Notes under the pieces: model-generated | What the model was told of the DNA's origin: nothing | Databases searched by the model: none | The model's input: the letters and a program-made list of their open reading frames with translations, nothing else | Origin: an uncultured Oscillospiraceae bacterium | Lineage (GTDB): Bacteria; Bacillota; Clostridia; Oscillospirales; Ruminococcaceae | Assembly: GCA_934448295.1 (NCBI GenBank) | Contig: CAKSEY010000008.1 | Span: 71,119-135,118, forward strand | Length of the DNA stretch: 64,000 nt | Direction: 5' to 3' | Position numbers and translations under genes: made by a program | In this document: positions 18,141-26,565 of the stretch, in pieces | Numbering within the stretch: the first letter of the stretch is position 1 | How the letters are laid out: each line of letters opens with the position of its first letter

Positions 18141-18231
18141 TACAAAAAAACTGGATTTTTTATGCTAAACCCCTTTATTTCTTCTTAATAATATGCTATA
18201 ATAAACAAAGAGCGTTATTATATTTTAAAAT

Positions 18232-18251
18232 GCAGTTCCCAAGGGAACTGC
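18232..18251. promoter_or_regulatory. perfect inverted repeat ahead of the 18266 gene
   Basis: GCAGTTCCC-AA-GGGAACTGC has perfect 9-base arms around two bases. It lies between a TATAAT (18192-18197 region) and the GGAGG ribosome site of the next gene. The tiny centre argues for a DNA operator rather than an RNA hairpin, but either is possible. Confidence 0.5.
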
Positions 18252-18265
18252 GCGGAGGTTAGAGT

Positions 18266-19129
18266 ATGGCTTTCTGCGACTTAAAGCCGGTCAGGGTTTT
18301 TGACGATGACAGCAGTATAACTTACGTCATCGGCGAGGTGTTCGCCGTTTACGGAAGCGCCCCTGTCCCCGTGGTATACAGCTGGGATCAGGTTCAGAGC
18401 GTCGTTGAGGAAAGACGCAGTCTCACGATAAAGACCCAGAACTGTGATTTCGTTATTCCCAAAAAGGAATTCGCCCATATTGACGATTATTTCAGGGCGG
18501 TTGCACTCATTGAATGTATGCAGAAATCCGGGGGCTTCGTGTATGAGCACCAGCGCCGTATACTGCCGCTCAAGAGCGAATACATAGAAACAGACCCCGG
18601 GCGCGACTGCTACTCCGGGACTTGCGAGATCGACGAGAACGAAGCCGCTTCAACTTTCATCATGCTGATGAACTTTAGGCTGATGAAAGTCCTGTGGCTG
18701 CTTGCGATAATGATCATGCTGGTGATATTCCTGGGGCTTCACCTCATTTTCGGGATAACCCGGGAGAATGTGCTTTACTTCATTCCGATCTCCATAATCA
18801 GCGGCGGTATCGTTACCCTGCTGGTCTACCTGATATGCTACCTCAACGCGCGCAGGAAGTACACTGCCGCCGCTGGCTGCGACCCCGCCTCGCAGGAAAT
18901 GATATCGTTCGTTGTCAGCCCCGTTGGATTCGCCGCATGCGAGGCGTGCATATACGACAATCAGGATCTTATACCGTGGAACTGCTTTGACTACTTCATT
19001 GAGTCAGACAAGATGTTCGTGCTGTTCAAGGACGGCACTGCGGCGGTTTTCGTTCCCAAGAGCGCGTTCGACAAGAAGTGTATCGGCGGGATTTACGACA
19101 TCATTTCGCTCAGGCTTGAGCAGAGATAA
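18266..19129 (+). CDS. membrane protein with two YcxB-like halves
   Basis: A 287-residue protein of unknown role. Two transmembrane helices (about 138-162 and 168-193) form a hairpin. The C-terminal part, with WNCFDYFIESDKMFVLFKDGTAAVFVPKSAF, matches the YcxB-like C-terminal pattern (PH-like fold: W at the strand, then VPKxAF). The N-terminal part has a similar layout (VYSWDQVQSVVEERRS ... FVIPKKEF), so the protein seems to be a duplication around the membrane hairpin. GGAGG stands seven bases before ATG. It is followed 15 bases later by the 19145 gene; the two are probably one unit. Confidence 0.7.
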   Translation: MAFCDLKPVRVFDDDSSITYVIGEVFAVYGSAPVPVVYSWDQVQSVVEERRSLTIKTQNCDFVIPKKEFAHIDDYFRAVALIECMQKSGGFVYEHQRRILPLKSEYIETDPGRDCYSGTCEIDENEAASTFIMLMNFRLMKVLWLLAIMIMLVIFLGLHLIFGITRENVLYFIPISIISGGIVTLLVYLICYLNARRKYTAAAGCDPASQEMISFVVSPVGFAACEACIYDNQDLIPWNCFDYFIESDKMFVLFKDGTAAVFVPKSAFDKKCIGGIYDIISLRLEQR

Positions 19130-19144
19130 GGGAGGTTCGGCAAA

Positions 19145-20581
19145 GTGGGCGTTGAAATCAAAAGCGAACACATTGACATAAATGGAAATACTGCCCTGCT
19201 CGTTTCGGTTCGTGGAGGGAACGCCGTTATCGGCACCTGTTCCGTTGGCTATGGCTCAAAGCGCGGGGATACCTCCGCACAGACCAGGCTGTTTTACATC
19301 GGCAACGACCCGGCGGTGGAGATACTCTGCCCGAATCACGGCAACAAGAGCGCGGACAAGCTGGTTTCAATATGCGGGAGCTACTCCTTCATGGCGGACG
19401 ATATCCACGACAAGATGTCGGAGTGCCTCACCAGGCTGAACCGCGGGGAATCGCTGCCTGCCGGGCTGCACGACATTTTTGCACTGCTGCCTGACGGAGT
19501 TTACACGGTCTATATCAGCGACTACTACCCCACCGACGGCACGGGCACCTTCTTCTGGGGAGCCTACAACCTCACCCATGAGATACGCGGCACCGCCGAG
19601 CATAACCGCACCGTCGGCACGGAAAAGATATACCGCCCCTGCTTCCTGATCCCCGGGGCGCCGCTGGACGTGTACGATTCCAAGACCCTCTCAGCGGTAA
19701 GCGAGGCTGTGAAGTCGAGGTCGATACAGGGGATCGTCTACCATCTGTCCGGGCTTCATTCCGTGCTGCTGAAAGGCCATCACGGCGCGGTCGCCTGCGT
19801 TGACAAGAAGCTGCCGTTCAGGTGTGCGGTGATAGAAAAAATCACCGAGCCATACACGGATATTTATGTCCCGCCAGTGGCTGCGCCGGCTCCCGCAGAG
19901 GCTGCCGAAGCGCCGTCTGACGAGAACGCCGAAGCGTCGGAAAAGGAAGCCGCTCCGCAGCCAAAGCCCTCTGAAATTATGGAGCCGGAGGGTATCACGG
20001 GATTCCGCAGCGCTTCTTTAAAAATACCTCTGCAGTTCATTCCCCGGGATATGCTGAAATTACTTATCGAGACCCGCACAGAATACAAGCCGGCTCAGTA
20101 CAAGGCGCTGGTCAAGAAGCTCGGCTCCGTGCGAAAAAAGACATTCAGCAACAAGCTGATAGCCCGCCCGGTGCTTGAAGCGTGCGAGCAGATGCCCGAC
20201 TGCGAGATGATGGAATCCGTATTTGCCGTGCAGAAGCTCACGCAGCAGCAGCTTGACGCGCTCCTTGCCGGGGAAACCGAGTGCAACGGCGAGATAATCA
20301 TTTCACCGAATTTCTACTCCAGCATTGTGACCGCCTGCAACTTCCTGCAATATTCAAACCCGAAGAAGTTCATTGACTTCTCGCTGAATATCCTGGACAA
20401 TCCGGAGCTTTACGCAACGCACGAATACATCGCGAACCGAATTTCCCGCGTGACCAGCAAGGAGGTTTACTCCTACTTCAAGAATGTCGCCGCAAACCGC
20501 GAAACGGCGGAAGAAAAGCTGCTGCCAATTGCCGAAAGGTACATAACCTACTACGAGAAGCAGCAGGGCGGCGAACAATAA
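19145..20581 (+). CDS. uncharacterised two-domain protein
   Basis: I do not recognise this 478-residue protein. Residues 1-235 look like a mixed alpha/beta domain with conserved-looking segments FFWGAYNLTHEIRGTAEHNR and RPCFLIPGAPLDVYD. Residues 236-285 are an Ala/Pro/Glu-rich linker. Residues 290-478 are mostly helical, with repeated ISRVTSKEVYSYF-like segments. There is no signal peptide or membrane helix. It begins with GTG after GGGAGG and ends just before a terminator. It is probably co-expressed with the YcxB-like membrane protein, so a membrane-associated role is possible but not shown. Confidence 0.6.
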   Translation: MGVEIKSEHIDINGNTALLVSVRGGNAVIGTCSVGYGSKRGDTSAQTRLFYIGNDPAVEILCPNHGNKSADKLVSICGSYSFMADDIHDKMSECLTRLNRGESLPAGLHDIFALLPDGVYTVYISDYYPTDGTGTFFWGAYNLTHEIRGTAEHNRTVGTEKIYRPCFLIPGAPLDVYDSKTLSAVSEAVKSRSIQGIVYHLSGLHSVLLKGHHGAVACVDKKLPFRCAVIEKITEPYTDIYVPPVAAPAPAEAAEAPSDENAEASEKEAAPQPKPSEIMEPEGITGFRSASLKIPLQFIPRDMLKLLIETRTEYKPAQYKALVKKLGSVRKKTFSNKLIARPVLEACEQMPDCEMMESVFAVQKLTQQQLDALLAGETECNGEIIISPNFYSSIVTACNFLQYSNPKKFIDFSLNILDNPELYATHEYIANRISRVTSKEVYSYFKNVAANRETAEEKLLPIAERYITYYEKQQGGEQ

Positions 20582-20587
20582 TAGTAA

Positions 20588-20619
20588 AAGGAGGCTTACG
20601 CAGCCTCCTTTGTTTTATT
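20588..20619. terminator. bidirectional terminator between the 19145 gene and dut
   Basis: GGAGGC-TTACGCA-GCCTCC followed by TTTGTTTT on plus and preceded by A residues. It overlaps the last codons of dut. Confidence 0.8.
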
Positions 20620-21106
20620 TAGTTGTAGAACCAAACCCGCCGTTTCTGGCGCCGTCCGCGTCGTCGTCAACGGTTATGCCGTACTCCACGAAGATCCCCT
20701 GCGCGAAGCCTGTTCCCGCCGGGATCTCCAGGGTCTTGCCCTCGTTGGAGTCGTTGGTTATCTTGATGAAAATGTGCCCCTCGTTGTCCGAATCCGAATA
20801 GTCGCTGTCGATTATCCCGACCGTGTTGTTGAGCTGGAGACGGTACTTGAAGCCAAGACCGCTCCTCGGGTAGAGCTTAAGCACCCAGCCCGGCTCTATC
20901 AGCACCCGGATACCTGTCGGTATCTTCGCTGTCTCCCCCGGAGCGAGTGTGATGGCATACGGGGCATAGAAATCATAGCCCGCAGAGCCGGCAGTGGCGC
21001 GGCGCGGCAGCTTTATGCCGTTGTAAATCTCCTCGGCGTCCGGGCGGCCGCAGCCCTCTTTGAACTGCTTCATGCTTACCTTTTCGAATTTTGCTATTCT
21101 TTTCAT
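20615..21106 (-). CDS. dut: dUTP diphosphatase
   Basis: A 163-residue trimeric-type dUTPase that hydrolyses dUTP to dUMP, keeping uracil out of DNA and feeding dTMP synthesis. Motifs in order: SAGYDFYAP (motif 1), PRSGLGFKY (motif 2), VGIIDSDY (motif 3, uracil loop), and the C-terminal Gly/Phe arm RNGGFGSTTK (motif 5). It is nine bases after nrdG on the same strand, so dNTP supply and dUTP clearance are co-expressed. Confidence 0.95.
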   Translation of the reverse strand: MKRIAKFEKVSMKQFKEGCGRPDAEEIYNGIKLPRRATAGSAGYDFYAPYAITLAPGETAKIPTGIRVLIEPGWVLKLYPRSGLGFKYRLQLNNTVGIIDSDYSDSDNEGHIFIKITNDSNEGKTLEIPAGTGFAQGIFVEYGITVDDDADGARNGGFGSTTK

Positions 21107-21115
21107 GGTGCCTCC

Positions 21116-21604
21116 TCAATCAAAAAGTACTACCTTGCCGAGCCTCAGCGTTTCCTGAACGTCTATCACACGCTGGTTTGAGCTTCCCTTCCAGTGCAGC
21201 TTCGGGTCGCGTATCGCCTCGACATAGGGGCCGTCAACTATGACATCAAGATACGGAACTATCTCCAGCCCCTGGATATCCTCCCAGAGATAACCGGTGT
21301 ACAGCCATATCGTTTTTTCCGGGAGCCGCTTGCGGACTTCCTTTGCAATCCGGGTTATCTCATCGCGGTTGTGCTTGTGCAGCGGGTCGCCGCCGCTGAA
21401 CGTTATTCCGCTGATATAGTCCACCGACAGCTTCTCGAAAAGCTCCCGCTCGGCGGCTTCGTCAAATGGTATCCCGCCGTCTATATCCCACGTTATCGGA
21501 TTATGACAGCCCCGGCAGCGGTGTTCGCACCCCGCCACCCACAGGACGGTCCGCAGACCGTCGCCGTTCAGCATATCATCAGTTGTTATATTATGGTAGC
21601 GCAT
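21116..21604 (-). CDS. nrdG: anaerobic ribonucleotide reductase activating enzyme
   Basis: A 162-residue radical-SAM enzyme. The 4Fe-4S motif CEHRCRGCHN (C-x3-C-x2-C) near residue 26 and the SAM-binding FSGGDPL follow the NrdG pattern. It makes the glycyl radical on NrdD using SAM and a reduced flavodoxin or ferredoxin. It follows nrdD by 21 bases and precedes dut. The flavodoxin at 46.2 kb is one possible electron donor. Confidence 0.95.
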   Translation of the reverse strand: MRYHNITTDDMLNGDGLRTVLWVAGCEHRCRGCHNPITWDIDGGIPFDEAAERELFEKLSVDYISGITFSGGDPLHKHNRDEITRIAKEVRKRLPEKTIWLYTGYLWEDIQGLEIVPYLDVIVDGPYVEAIRDPKLHWKGSSNQRVIDVQETLRLGKVVLFD

Positions 21605-21625
21605 ATTTACTGGTTCACTTTCGTT

Positions 21626-23746
21626 TTACATACTCTTTCTGTCTGCGATCTCAGCCATTTTCGCAGCATTAAGGCGCGTGTCGCCCTTTACCCTTGAATA
21701 GCTCAGATAGCCGTTCATTCGGTCGATTTTTGTGAGATTGCTGCTGCCGCACTTCGGGCAGACGTCCATTTCAAGCTGCTGATAGCCGCAGTCGTCGCAG
21801 TAGGCAAGCGAGAGGTTCACGCCCTCATAGAAGCCCTTCTTCATCGCCCGGCGCACCAGGGTCTCCACAGCGCCCTTGTTGTAGTCGATGGGGTAGCGGA
21901 CGTACTGTATCTTTCCGCCGTTGAACATATCCCAGAAGCGCTGCTCCTTGTCCTGCTTCTGGATAGGCGTGATATCCTCGGTAACGTGGCAGTGGAAGCT
22001 GTTGCTTACATACTCGCGGTCTGAAACGTTCTCGATGATTCCGTACTTCTTGCGGAACTGCTTTATCTGGAGACCGCAGAGATTCTCCGCAGGAGTGCCG
22101 TATATCGCGTAGAGGTGCCCGTCCTCCTTCTTGAATTCGCTGATACGCTTGTTGATGAACTCCATAGTTTTGAGCGAGAAGCTGCCGTCCTCGACCAGCG
22201 ACTTCTTGTCCGCAAGCTCCTCAAGCTCGTTGAGCGCGGTGATCCCGAAGGAAGCTGTCGCGGATTTCAGCAGCGGCTTTATCTTGTCGTGTATTCCGAG
22301 GTGTCCGCCAAGGAATCCGCCCTCACAGTAAGCCAGCGGGTTGGTGCTTGCCTTCATCTCGCCAAGATAATCGTAGGTGCGTATGTGTATCTTTCTGATG
22401 AGGTTCAGGTAGTAGTCCAGCACCTCGAAGAAATCCCTGCTTTCCTGCTGAGCCTTTGCGTATATCATCGGCAGATGGAGCGATACCGCGCCGATGTTGA
22501 ATCTTCCCACAAACACAGGCTTGTCGTTTTCGTCAGCCGGCTCCATGCCGCCCCTCTCAAACCACGGAGAAAGGAACGCGCGGCAGCCCATGGGGCTTAT
22601 TATCCTGCCGTATTTCTTGTAGACGGAGGCAACGTAGCCGTCCCCGGAAAGGCTCAGCCAGTCGGGATACATAGCTTTCTGGCTGCACTCGATACCGGCT
22701 CTGAACACGTCCTCCAGGGGCTTTCCTGGGCCGTGGAGGTTCTCGTCATAAAGGAACACGATTTTCGGGAAAAGCACCGGCTTCTTGCAGTTTTTCTTGC
22801 CCTGACCCTTGCGGCGGACGTCCAGCATGGTTATACTCGCCATCTTCGCGAATCTTCCGGTGCCGGTGCCGGCGGTCATGGTGATGAACGGGTAGTCGCC
22901 GCGGCTGGAGCTTACGGAGTTGAACTTGTACTCCCAGCCCTGGAAGCCCTGCTCAAAATCCACCTTGACGTCAGCCATCGCCTCGCGCTCTGCGACATCG
23001 TCAGAAAGCCCGAGACTCTTGTAGCGGTCGAACTGCTTCTTGTAGGATTTCTCTGCGTACGGCTCCAGCAGGAGGTCAACGCTCGGCACCGTGAAGCCGC
23101 CGTACTGCTGGCTGGCTGCGGACAGCGTGATATCCCCGATAACATCGAACGCGACTGCCAGGGTCTTTGGCTCGTTGTACCAGAGATTTCCCATCTCAAA
23201 GCCGCCCTCCAGCACGCTCTTTATATCGAACAGGCAGCAGTTCATCGTGTCCCGGCGGGCGCTCATGTCATGGACGTAGATGTAGCCGTCGCGGCACGCC
23301 TGGAGCTCCTCGGTGGTCATGAAGAACTTCTGATACAGTTCCTTGTTCAGCTCGTTGAAAATCAGGCTCCTCTTGGTGGAGACCAGCGCGGAATCGGTGT
23401 TGGAATTCTCCTTGTCGCCGATATACATGATGGACTGGCTCTTCTTGTAGACCTCGTCCAGCATGCTCACGAAATCCTGCTTGTAGTTGCGGTAGTCCTT
23501 GTAGCTCTTGGCAACGTCGGGATTTGTCGCCTCCAGCGCGCCCTCGACGATATTGTGCATCTGCGCGATGGTTATTTCCTCAGTTCCGAGAGCCTCCGCC
23601 TTTTCCGTAACGAACCTGCATATAAAGTCAATTTCCTCGGGCTTGAAGGTATACATCACCCTGGTGGCTGATTTATTTACCGCGTTCACCACCTTCTGAA
23701 CGTTGAATTCTTCCTTGGTGTTGTCCTTCTTTATGACCCGTATCAT
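21626..23746 (-). CDS. nrdD: anaerobic ribonucleoside-triphosphate reductase, class III
   Basis: A 706-residue class III reductase that converts NTPs to dNTPs without oxygen. An ATP-cone (residues 1-90) precedes the ten-stranded barrel. The zinc site CDDCG ... CPKCG lies near residues 655-672 and the glycyl-radical motif RMNGYL near 680, with the last residues RKSM. A strong promoter (23838-23866) drives nrdD-nrdG-dut. The ribosome site AAAGGAATG is about 14 bases before ATG, a little far. Confidence 0.96.
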   Translation of the reverse strand: MIRVIKKDNTKEEFNVQKVVNAVNKSATRVMYTFKPEEIDFICRFVTEKAEALGTEEITIAQMHNIVEGALEATNPDVAKSYKDYRNYKQDFVSMLDEVYKKSQSIMYIGDKENSNTDSALVSTKRSLIFNELNKELYQKFFMTTEELQACRDGYIYVHDMSARRDTMNCCLFDIKSVLEGGFEMGNLWYNEPKTLAVAFDVIGDITLSAASQQYGGFTVPSVDLLLEPYAEKSYKKQFDRYKSLGLSDDVAEREAMADVKVDFEQGFQGWEYKFNSVSSSRGDYPFITMTAGTGTGRFAKMASITMLDVRRKGQGKKNCKKPVLFPKIVFLYDENLHGPGKPLEDVFRAGIECSQKAMYPDWLSLSGDGYVASVYKKYGRIISPMGCRAFLSPWFERGGMEPADENDKPVFVGRFNIGAVSLHLPMIYAKAQQESRDFFEVLDYYLNLIRKIHIRTYDYLGEMKASTNPLAYCEGGFLGGHLGIHDKIKPLLKSATASFGITALNELEELADKKSLVEDGSFSLKTMEFINKRISEFKKEDGHLYAIYGTPAENLCGLQIKQFRKKYGIIENVSDREYVSNSFHCHVTEDITPIQKQDKEQRFWDMFNGGKIQYVRYPIDYNKGAVETLVRRAMKKGFYEGVNLSLAYCDDCGYQQLEMDVCPKCGSSNLTKIDRMNGYLSYSRVKGDTRLNAAKMAEIADRKSM

Positions 23747-23837
23747 TATACTCTGACATTCCTTTCGTTTAGCAATGCAATATGTTTAGGTTTCCATATA
23801 TCGCACTTGATATTCTATATCTAGTAGCATTATAACT

Positions 23838-23866
23838 ATAATAGCACTTTTTCTTGTATAAGTCAA
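23838..23866 (-). promoter_or_regulatory. promoter of nrdD-nrdG-dut, with NrdR-like sites downstream
   Basis: TTGACT (23861-23866) and TATTAT (23838-23843) on the minus strand, 17-base spacer. Just downstream are CTAGATATAG (23815-23824) and a second GATATA-containing site (23795-23806), which resemble weak NrdR boxes. Confidence 0.7.
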
Positions 23867-23991
23867 CCCATTATCGGGGATATGCTTTATTTAAATAGTA
23901 GAAAAGAAACCCGAAAATTTGTGCGGAATTACCGTTGACAAGCGCAAACCGCGCCACTATGCCATGTAACGTATTTTCACAAAAAACGCGC

Positions 23992-24066
23992 AAAAAAGTC
24001 CTGAACAGGGCGCAGCCGACCTGCCGCACATGGTACGGCAGGCGCTGTATATTCCCCATTCAGGAC
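23992..24066 (-). terminator. large branched terminator after upp
   Basis: On the minus strand GTCCTGAA pairs with TTCAGGAC over 69 bases and is followed by TTTTTT. Inside is a second strong hairpin, CCTGCCG with CGGCAGG. It is an unusually large terminator structure for a housekeeping gene. Confidence 0.8.
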
Positions 24067-24089
24067 GCTTTATATTTCTATATCTGTAA

Positions 24090-24722
24090 TTACTTTGTGC
24101 CGTAAAGCCTGTCGCCGCAGTCGCCGATACCGGGAACGATGTAGAGGTTCTCGTTAAGTCCCTTGTCGACAGCGCCGGTGATGATGTCAACGTCAGGGTG
24201 AGCCTCCTGGACTGCCTTGACGCCCTCCGGGCAGGTGATTATGCACATGAACTTTATCTGCTTTGCGCCCGCATTCTTTACGATATTGATAGCCTTGATA
24301 GCGGAGCCGCCGGTAGCAAGCATCGGGTCAAGAATGATGACCTCGCGGTTTGCGATATCGAACGGGAGCTTGCAGTAATACTCGTGCGTGGTGTTGCCGT
24401 TTACCTCGTCGCGGTAAAGACCGATGTGACCTACCTTAGCCGCAGGAACCAGCGCCAGTGCGCCCTCCATCATGCCGAGACCAGCTCTCATTATCGGAAC
24501 AAAAGCGACCTTTCTGCCGCTGATGATGTTGGAGTCAGCCAGACCCAGCGGGGTTTCGATCTGAACCTGCTTTAACGGGAGATCGCGCGTTGCCTCATAG
24601 CACATGAACATTGCTATCTCCTGTACCAGCTCGCGGAATTCTTTCGCGCCGGTGTTCTTATCGCGCAGAAGGGAGATCTTGTGCTGAACCAGCGGGTGAT
24701 CGCAGACGATTATGTTGCTCAT
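24090..24722 (-). CDS. upp: uracil phosphoribosyltransferase
   Basis: A 210-residue type I phosphoribosyltransferase that makes UMP from uracil and PRPP. The PRPP loop is LDPMLATGGSAIKAI near residue 130 and the C-terminal uracil-binding end is GIGDCGDRLYGTK. It starts two bases after the rpiB stop, so the pair is one operon: RpiB makes ribose 5-phosphate, the precursor of PRPP, and Upp uses PRPP. Confidence 0.97.
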   Translation of the reverse strand: MSNIIVCDHPLVQHKISLLRDKNTGAKEFRELVQEIAMFMCYEATRDLPLKQVQIETPLGLADSNIISGRKVAFVPIMRAGLGMMEGALALVPAAKVGHIGLYRDEVNGNTTHEYYCKLPFDIANREVIILDPMLATGGSAIKAINIVKNAGAKQIKFMCIITCPEGVKAVQEAHPDVDIITGAVDKGLNENLYIVPGIGDCGDRLYGTK

Positions 24723-24724
24723 TA

Positions 24725-25162
24725 TTATTTTTCCTCCAGCTTCATTATCTTTTCAACGCGGCGCGCGTGGCGTCCGCCCTCGAATTCGGTTTCAAGGAAT
24801 ATGTCGGTTATCTCCGCCGCAAGGCCTGCGCCGATAACTCTGCCGCCCATGCACAGCACGTTCGCGTCGTTGTGCAGGCGGGTGTATTTTGCGGAATACC
24901 AGTCGCCGCAGAGCGCCGCGCGTATTCCCTTTATCTTGTTCGCGGAAATGGAAATGCCAACTCCGGTGCCGCATATAAGAATACCCTTGTCAGCTTCGCC
25001 GGAAACCACCTTCGCGCAGGTTTTTTCGGCAATATCCGGATAATCAACGCTCTCGCCATTGCAGCCGCAGTCAACGAACTGGACGCCCTTTTCTTCAAGG
25101 TGCTTTATTATCTCGCACTTGAGCGCATAGCCTGCGTGGTCTGAACCGATAGCTATCATCAC
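24725..25162 (-). CDS. rpiB: ribose 5-phosphate isomerase B
   Basis: A 145-residue RpiB/LacAB family isomerase that interconverts ribulose 5-phosphate and ribose 5-phosphate. The opening IGSDHAGYALK carries the substrate-binding Asp-His, and CGTGVGISISANK the catalytic Cys near residue 65; HNDANVLCMGGR follows. It is first gene of the rpiB-upp operon behind a strong promoter. Confidence 0.95.
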   Translation of the reverse strand: MMIAIGSDHAGYALKCEIIKHLEEKGVQFVDCGCNGESVDYPDIAEKTCAKVVSGEADKGILICGTGVGISISANKIKGIRAALCGDWYSAKYTRLHNDANVLCMGGRVIGAGLAAEITDIFLETEFEGGRHARRVEKIMKLEEK

Positions 25163-25192
25163 TGATACCTCTTTTCAAAAGAATATATTATT

Positions 25193-25221
25193 ATTATACA
25201 ACAAATCTTTGCTTTGGTCAA
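25193..25221 (-). promoter_or_regulatory. promoter of rpiB-upp
   Basis: TTGACC (25216-25221) and TATAAT (25193-25198) on the minus strand with a 17-base spacer. Confidence 0.85.
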
Positions 25222-25239
25222 TAGCTTTTTTGATTATTT

Positions 25240-25274
25240 CAAAAAAAGAGCGCCGCAAGCGCAGCGCTCTTTTC
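25240..25274 (-). terminator. intrinsic terminator after the RNHCP gene
   Basis: GAGCGC pairs with GCGCTC, flanked by A and T runs (AAAAGAGCGC ... GCGCTCTTTTTTT on the minus strand), 14 bases after the stop codon. Confidence 0.88.
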
Positions 25275-25287
25275 AACATTTCACCGT

Positions 25288-25713
25288 TTATCTCAGCGAG
25301 CCCTCGCCGCCCATAAGCGCGGTGAGCTCCTCTATCCGCTCTATCGGGAACGGCGGCTCGCACAGCGGTTTCAGCGCTATGCTCATCAGCTTCATGGGAT
25401 TGTCATCGGCGGCGGTGCGGTTGCTGGAAAGCGCTCCGCAGCGCCGGCAGCGGTGTATTATCGCCCACTCGCCGCTCTTCCTGACCCAGACCGCAACAGG
25501 CTCCATTACCCCTCCGCAGTCGGAAGCGCGGTCGCCCGGCTCGTTATCGACGTGCAGGCTGGAAAGGCAGTTCGGGCAGTGATTCCTGTGGTCGCTGCCA
25601 GCGCCCTGCGGAACCACTGTTCTTCCGCACACGCGGCAGGTGAATACCTCATTGCACGGATGAGTCCTGTAATATCCCTTTTCATAGAGCTTTCTCTTAT
25701 TTTCACGGTTCAT
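25288..25713 (-). CDS. RNHCP domain zinc-ribbon protein
   Basis: A 141-residue protein with several Cys pairs: C26/C29 (CRVCG), C46/C49 in the diagnostic HRNHCPNCL motif that names the RNHCP family, and C89/C92 (CRRCG). These should form one or two zinc ribbons. The family's function is not established. GGAGGA stands six bases before ATG. It has its own terminator, and no operon partner is clear. Confidence 0.85.
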   Translation of the reverse strand: MNRENKRKLYEKGYYRTHPCNEVFTCRVCGRTVVPQGAGSDHRNHCPNCLSSLHVDNEPGDRASDCGGVMEPVAVWVRKSGEWAIIHRCRRCGALSSNRTAADDNPMKLMSIALKPLCEPPFPIERIEELTALMGGEGSLR

Positions 25714-25852
25714 TTTTTGTCCTCCATACGTTCGTCCGAAGTTAAGTCAGAACGCCGGGAGGAATGCCGTCCGCAGACCTCCCGGTCAGCGAACAATATC
25801 CATTGTAAAGTTAGTCAAACAAACTCTCCTTGTGTCAGTAGTTCAAAACAGT

Positions 25853-26545
25853 TTATTCAGTAACAGGCTTTCCCTCGCGCGCCAGTCTCTCGCGTTCCGC
25901 CTGAGGCAGCCTGAGATAGCTCGGCATGAGCGCCGCCGGGGCGATAAGCTCCCTGCCCTGCGCCGCAAGGCAAACCCCGCTGCCGCGCTGGAATCTCAGC
26001 GGATAGGGCGCAAGCTCGTACTTTCCCTCCGTGGACTTATGCGCGAGCTCCGCGCCGTCACCCGCGAGAATTATCCTGCCGGACATGGCTTCAAGCTCCT
26101 TTGCAAGCTCCTCCAGACGGATCGCGCGGTCGGCGCACAGGCGGGTGATAACTCCGCCCTCGCTGCGGAAAACGGCATTGTAGACTTGCCCGCAGCGCGC
26201 GTCCATGCAGCAGACTATCGTGCCGTCAATTCCCGGGAAGTTGTATGCGATAGCCTCCAGCGAGGAAACGGGAACGCACTTCTTCCCCGCCCCGTAGCAC
26301 ATTCCCTTGACGGTGGAAACGCCTATGCGAAGCCCGGTGAACGATCCCGGCCCCACTGTCACCGCCGCCGCGTCAAGGTCGGAGATGGTAACTCCCGCGC
26401 ACTTCATCATGCTCTCTATCATCGGGAGAAGCGTCTGGGAATGCGTGTGCTTCGTGTTCAGAAACTGCTCTGCGATTATCCTGCCGGAATCGTCCATCAG
26501 CGCGCAGCCTGCGCTTATCGCGGAGCTGTCTATGCCTAAAATCAT
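25853..26545 (-). CDS. tsaB: tRNA threonylcarbamoyladenosine biosynthesis protein TsaB
   Basis: A 230-residue ASKHA-fold protein. It starts ILGIDSSAISAGCALMD and carries the VTVGPGSFTGLRIG motif typical of TsaB (YeaZ). TsaB is the scaffold of the TsaB-TsaD-TsaE complex that puts t6A on A37 of ANN-reading tRNAs. It lies 20 bases after tsaE, the partner ATPase; tsaD is not in the window. Confidence 0.95.
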   Translation of the reverse strand: MILGIDSSAISAGCALMDDSGRIIAEQFLNTKHTHSQTLLPMIESMMKCAGVTISDLDAAAVTVGPGSFTGLRIGVSTVKGMCYGAGKKCVPVSSLEAIAYNFPGIDGTIVCCMDARCGQVYNAVFRSEGGVITRLCADRAIRLEELAKELEAMSGRIILAGDGAELAHKSTEGKYELAPYPLRFQRGSGVCLAAQGRELIAPAALMPSYLRLPQAERERLAREGKPVTE

Positions 26546-26565
26546 GTTATCACTCCCTCAGCGTA

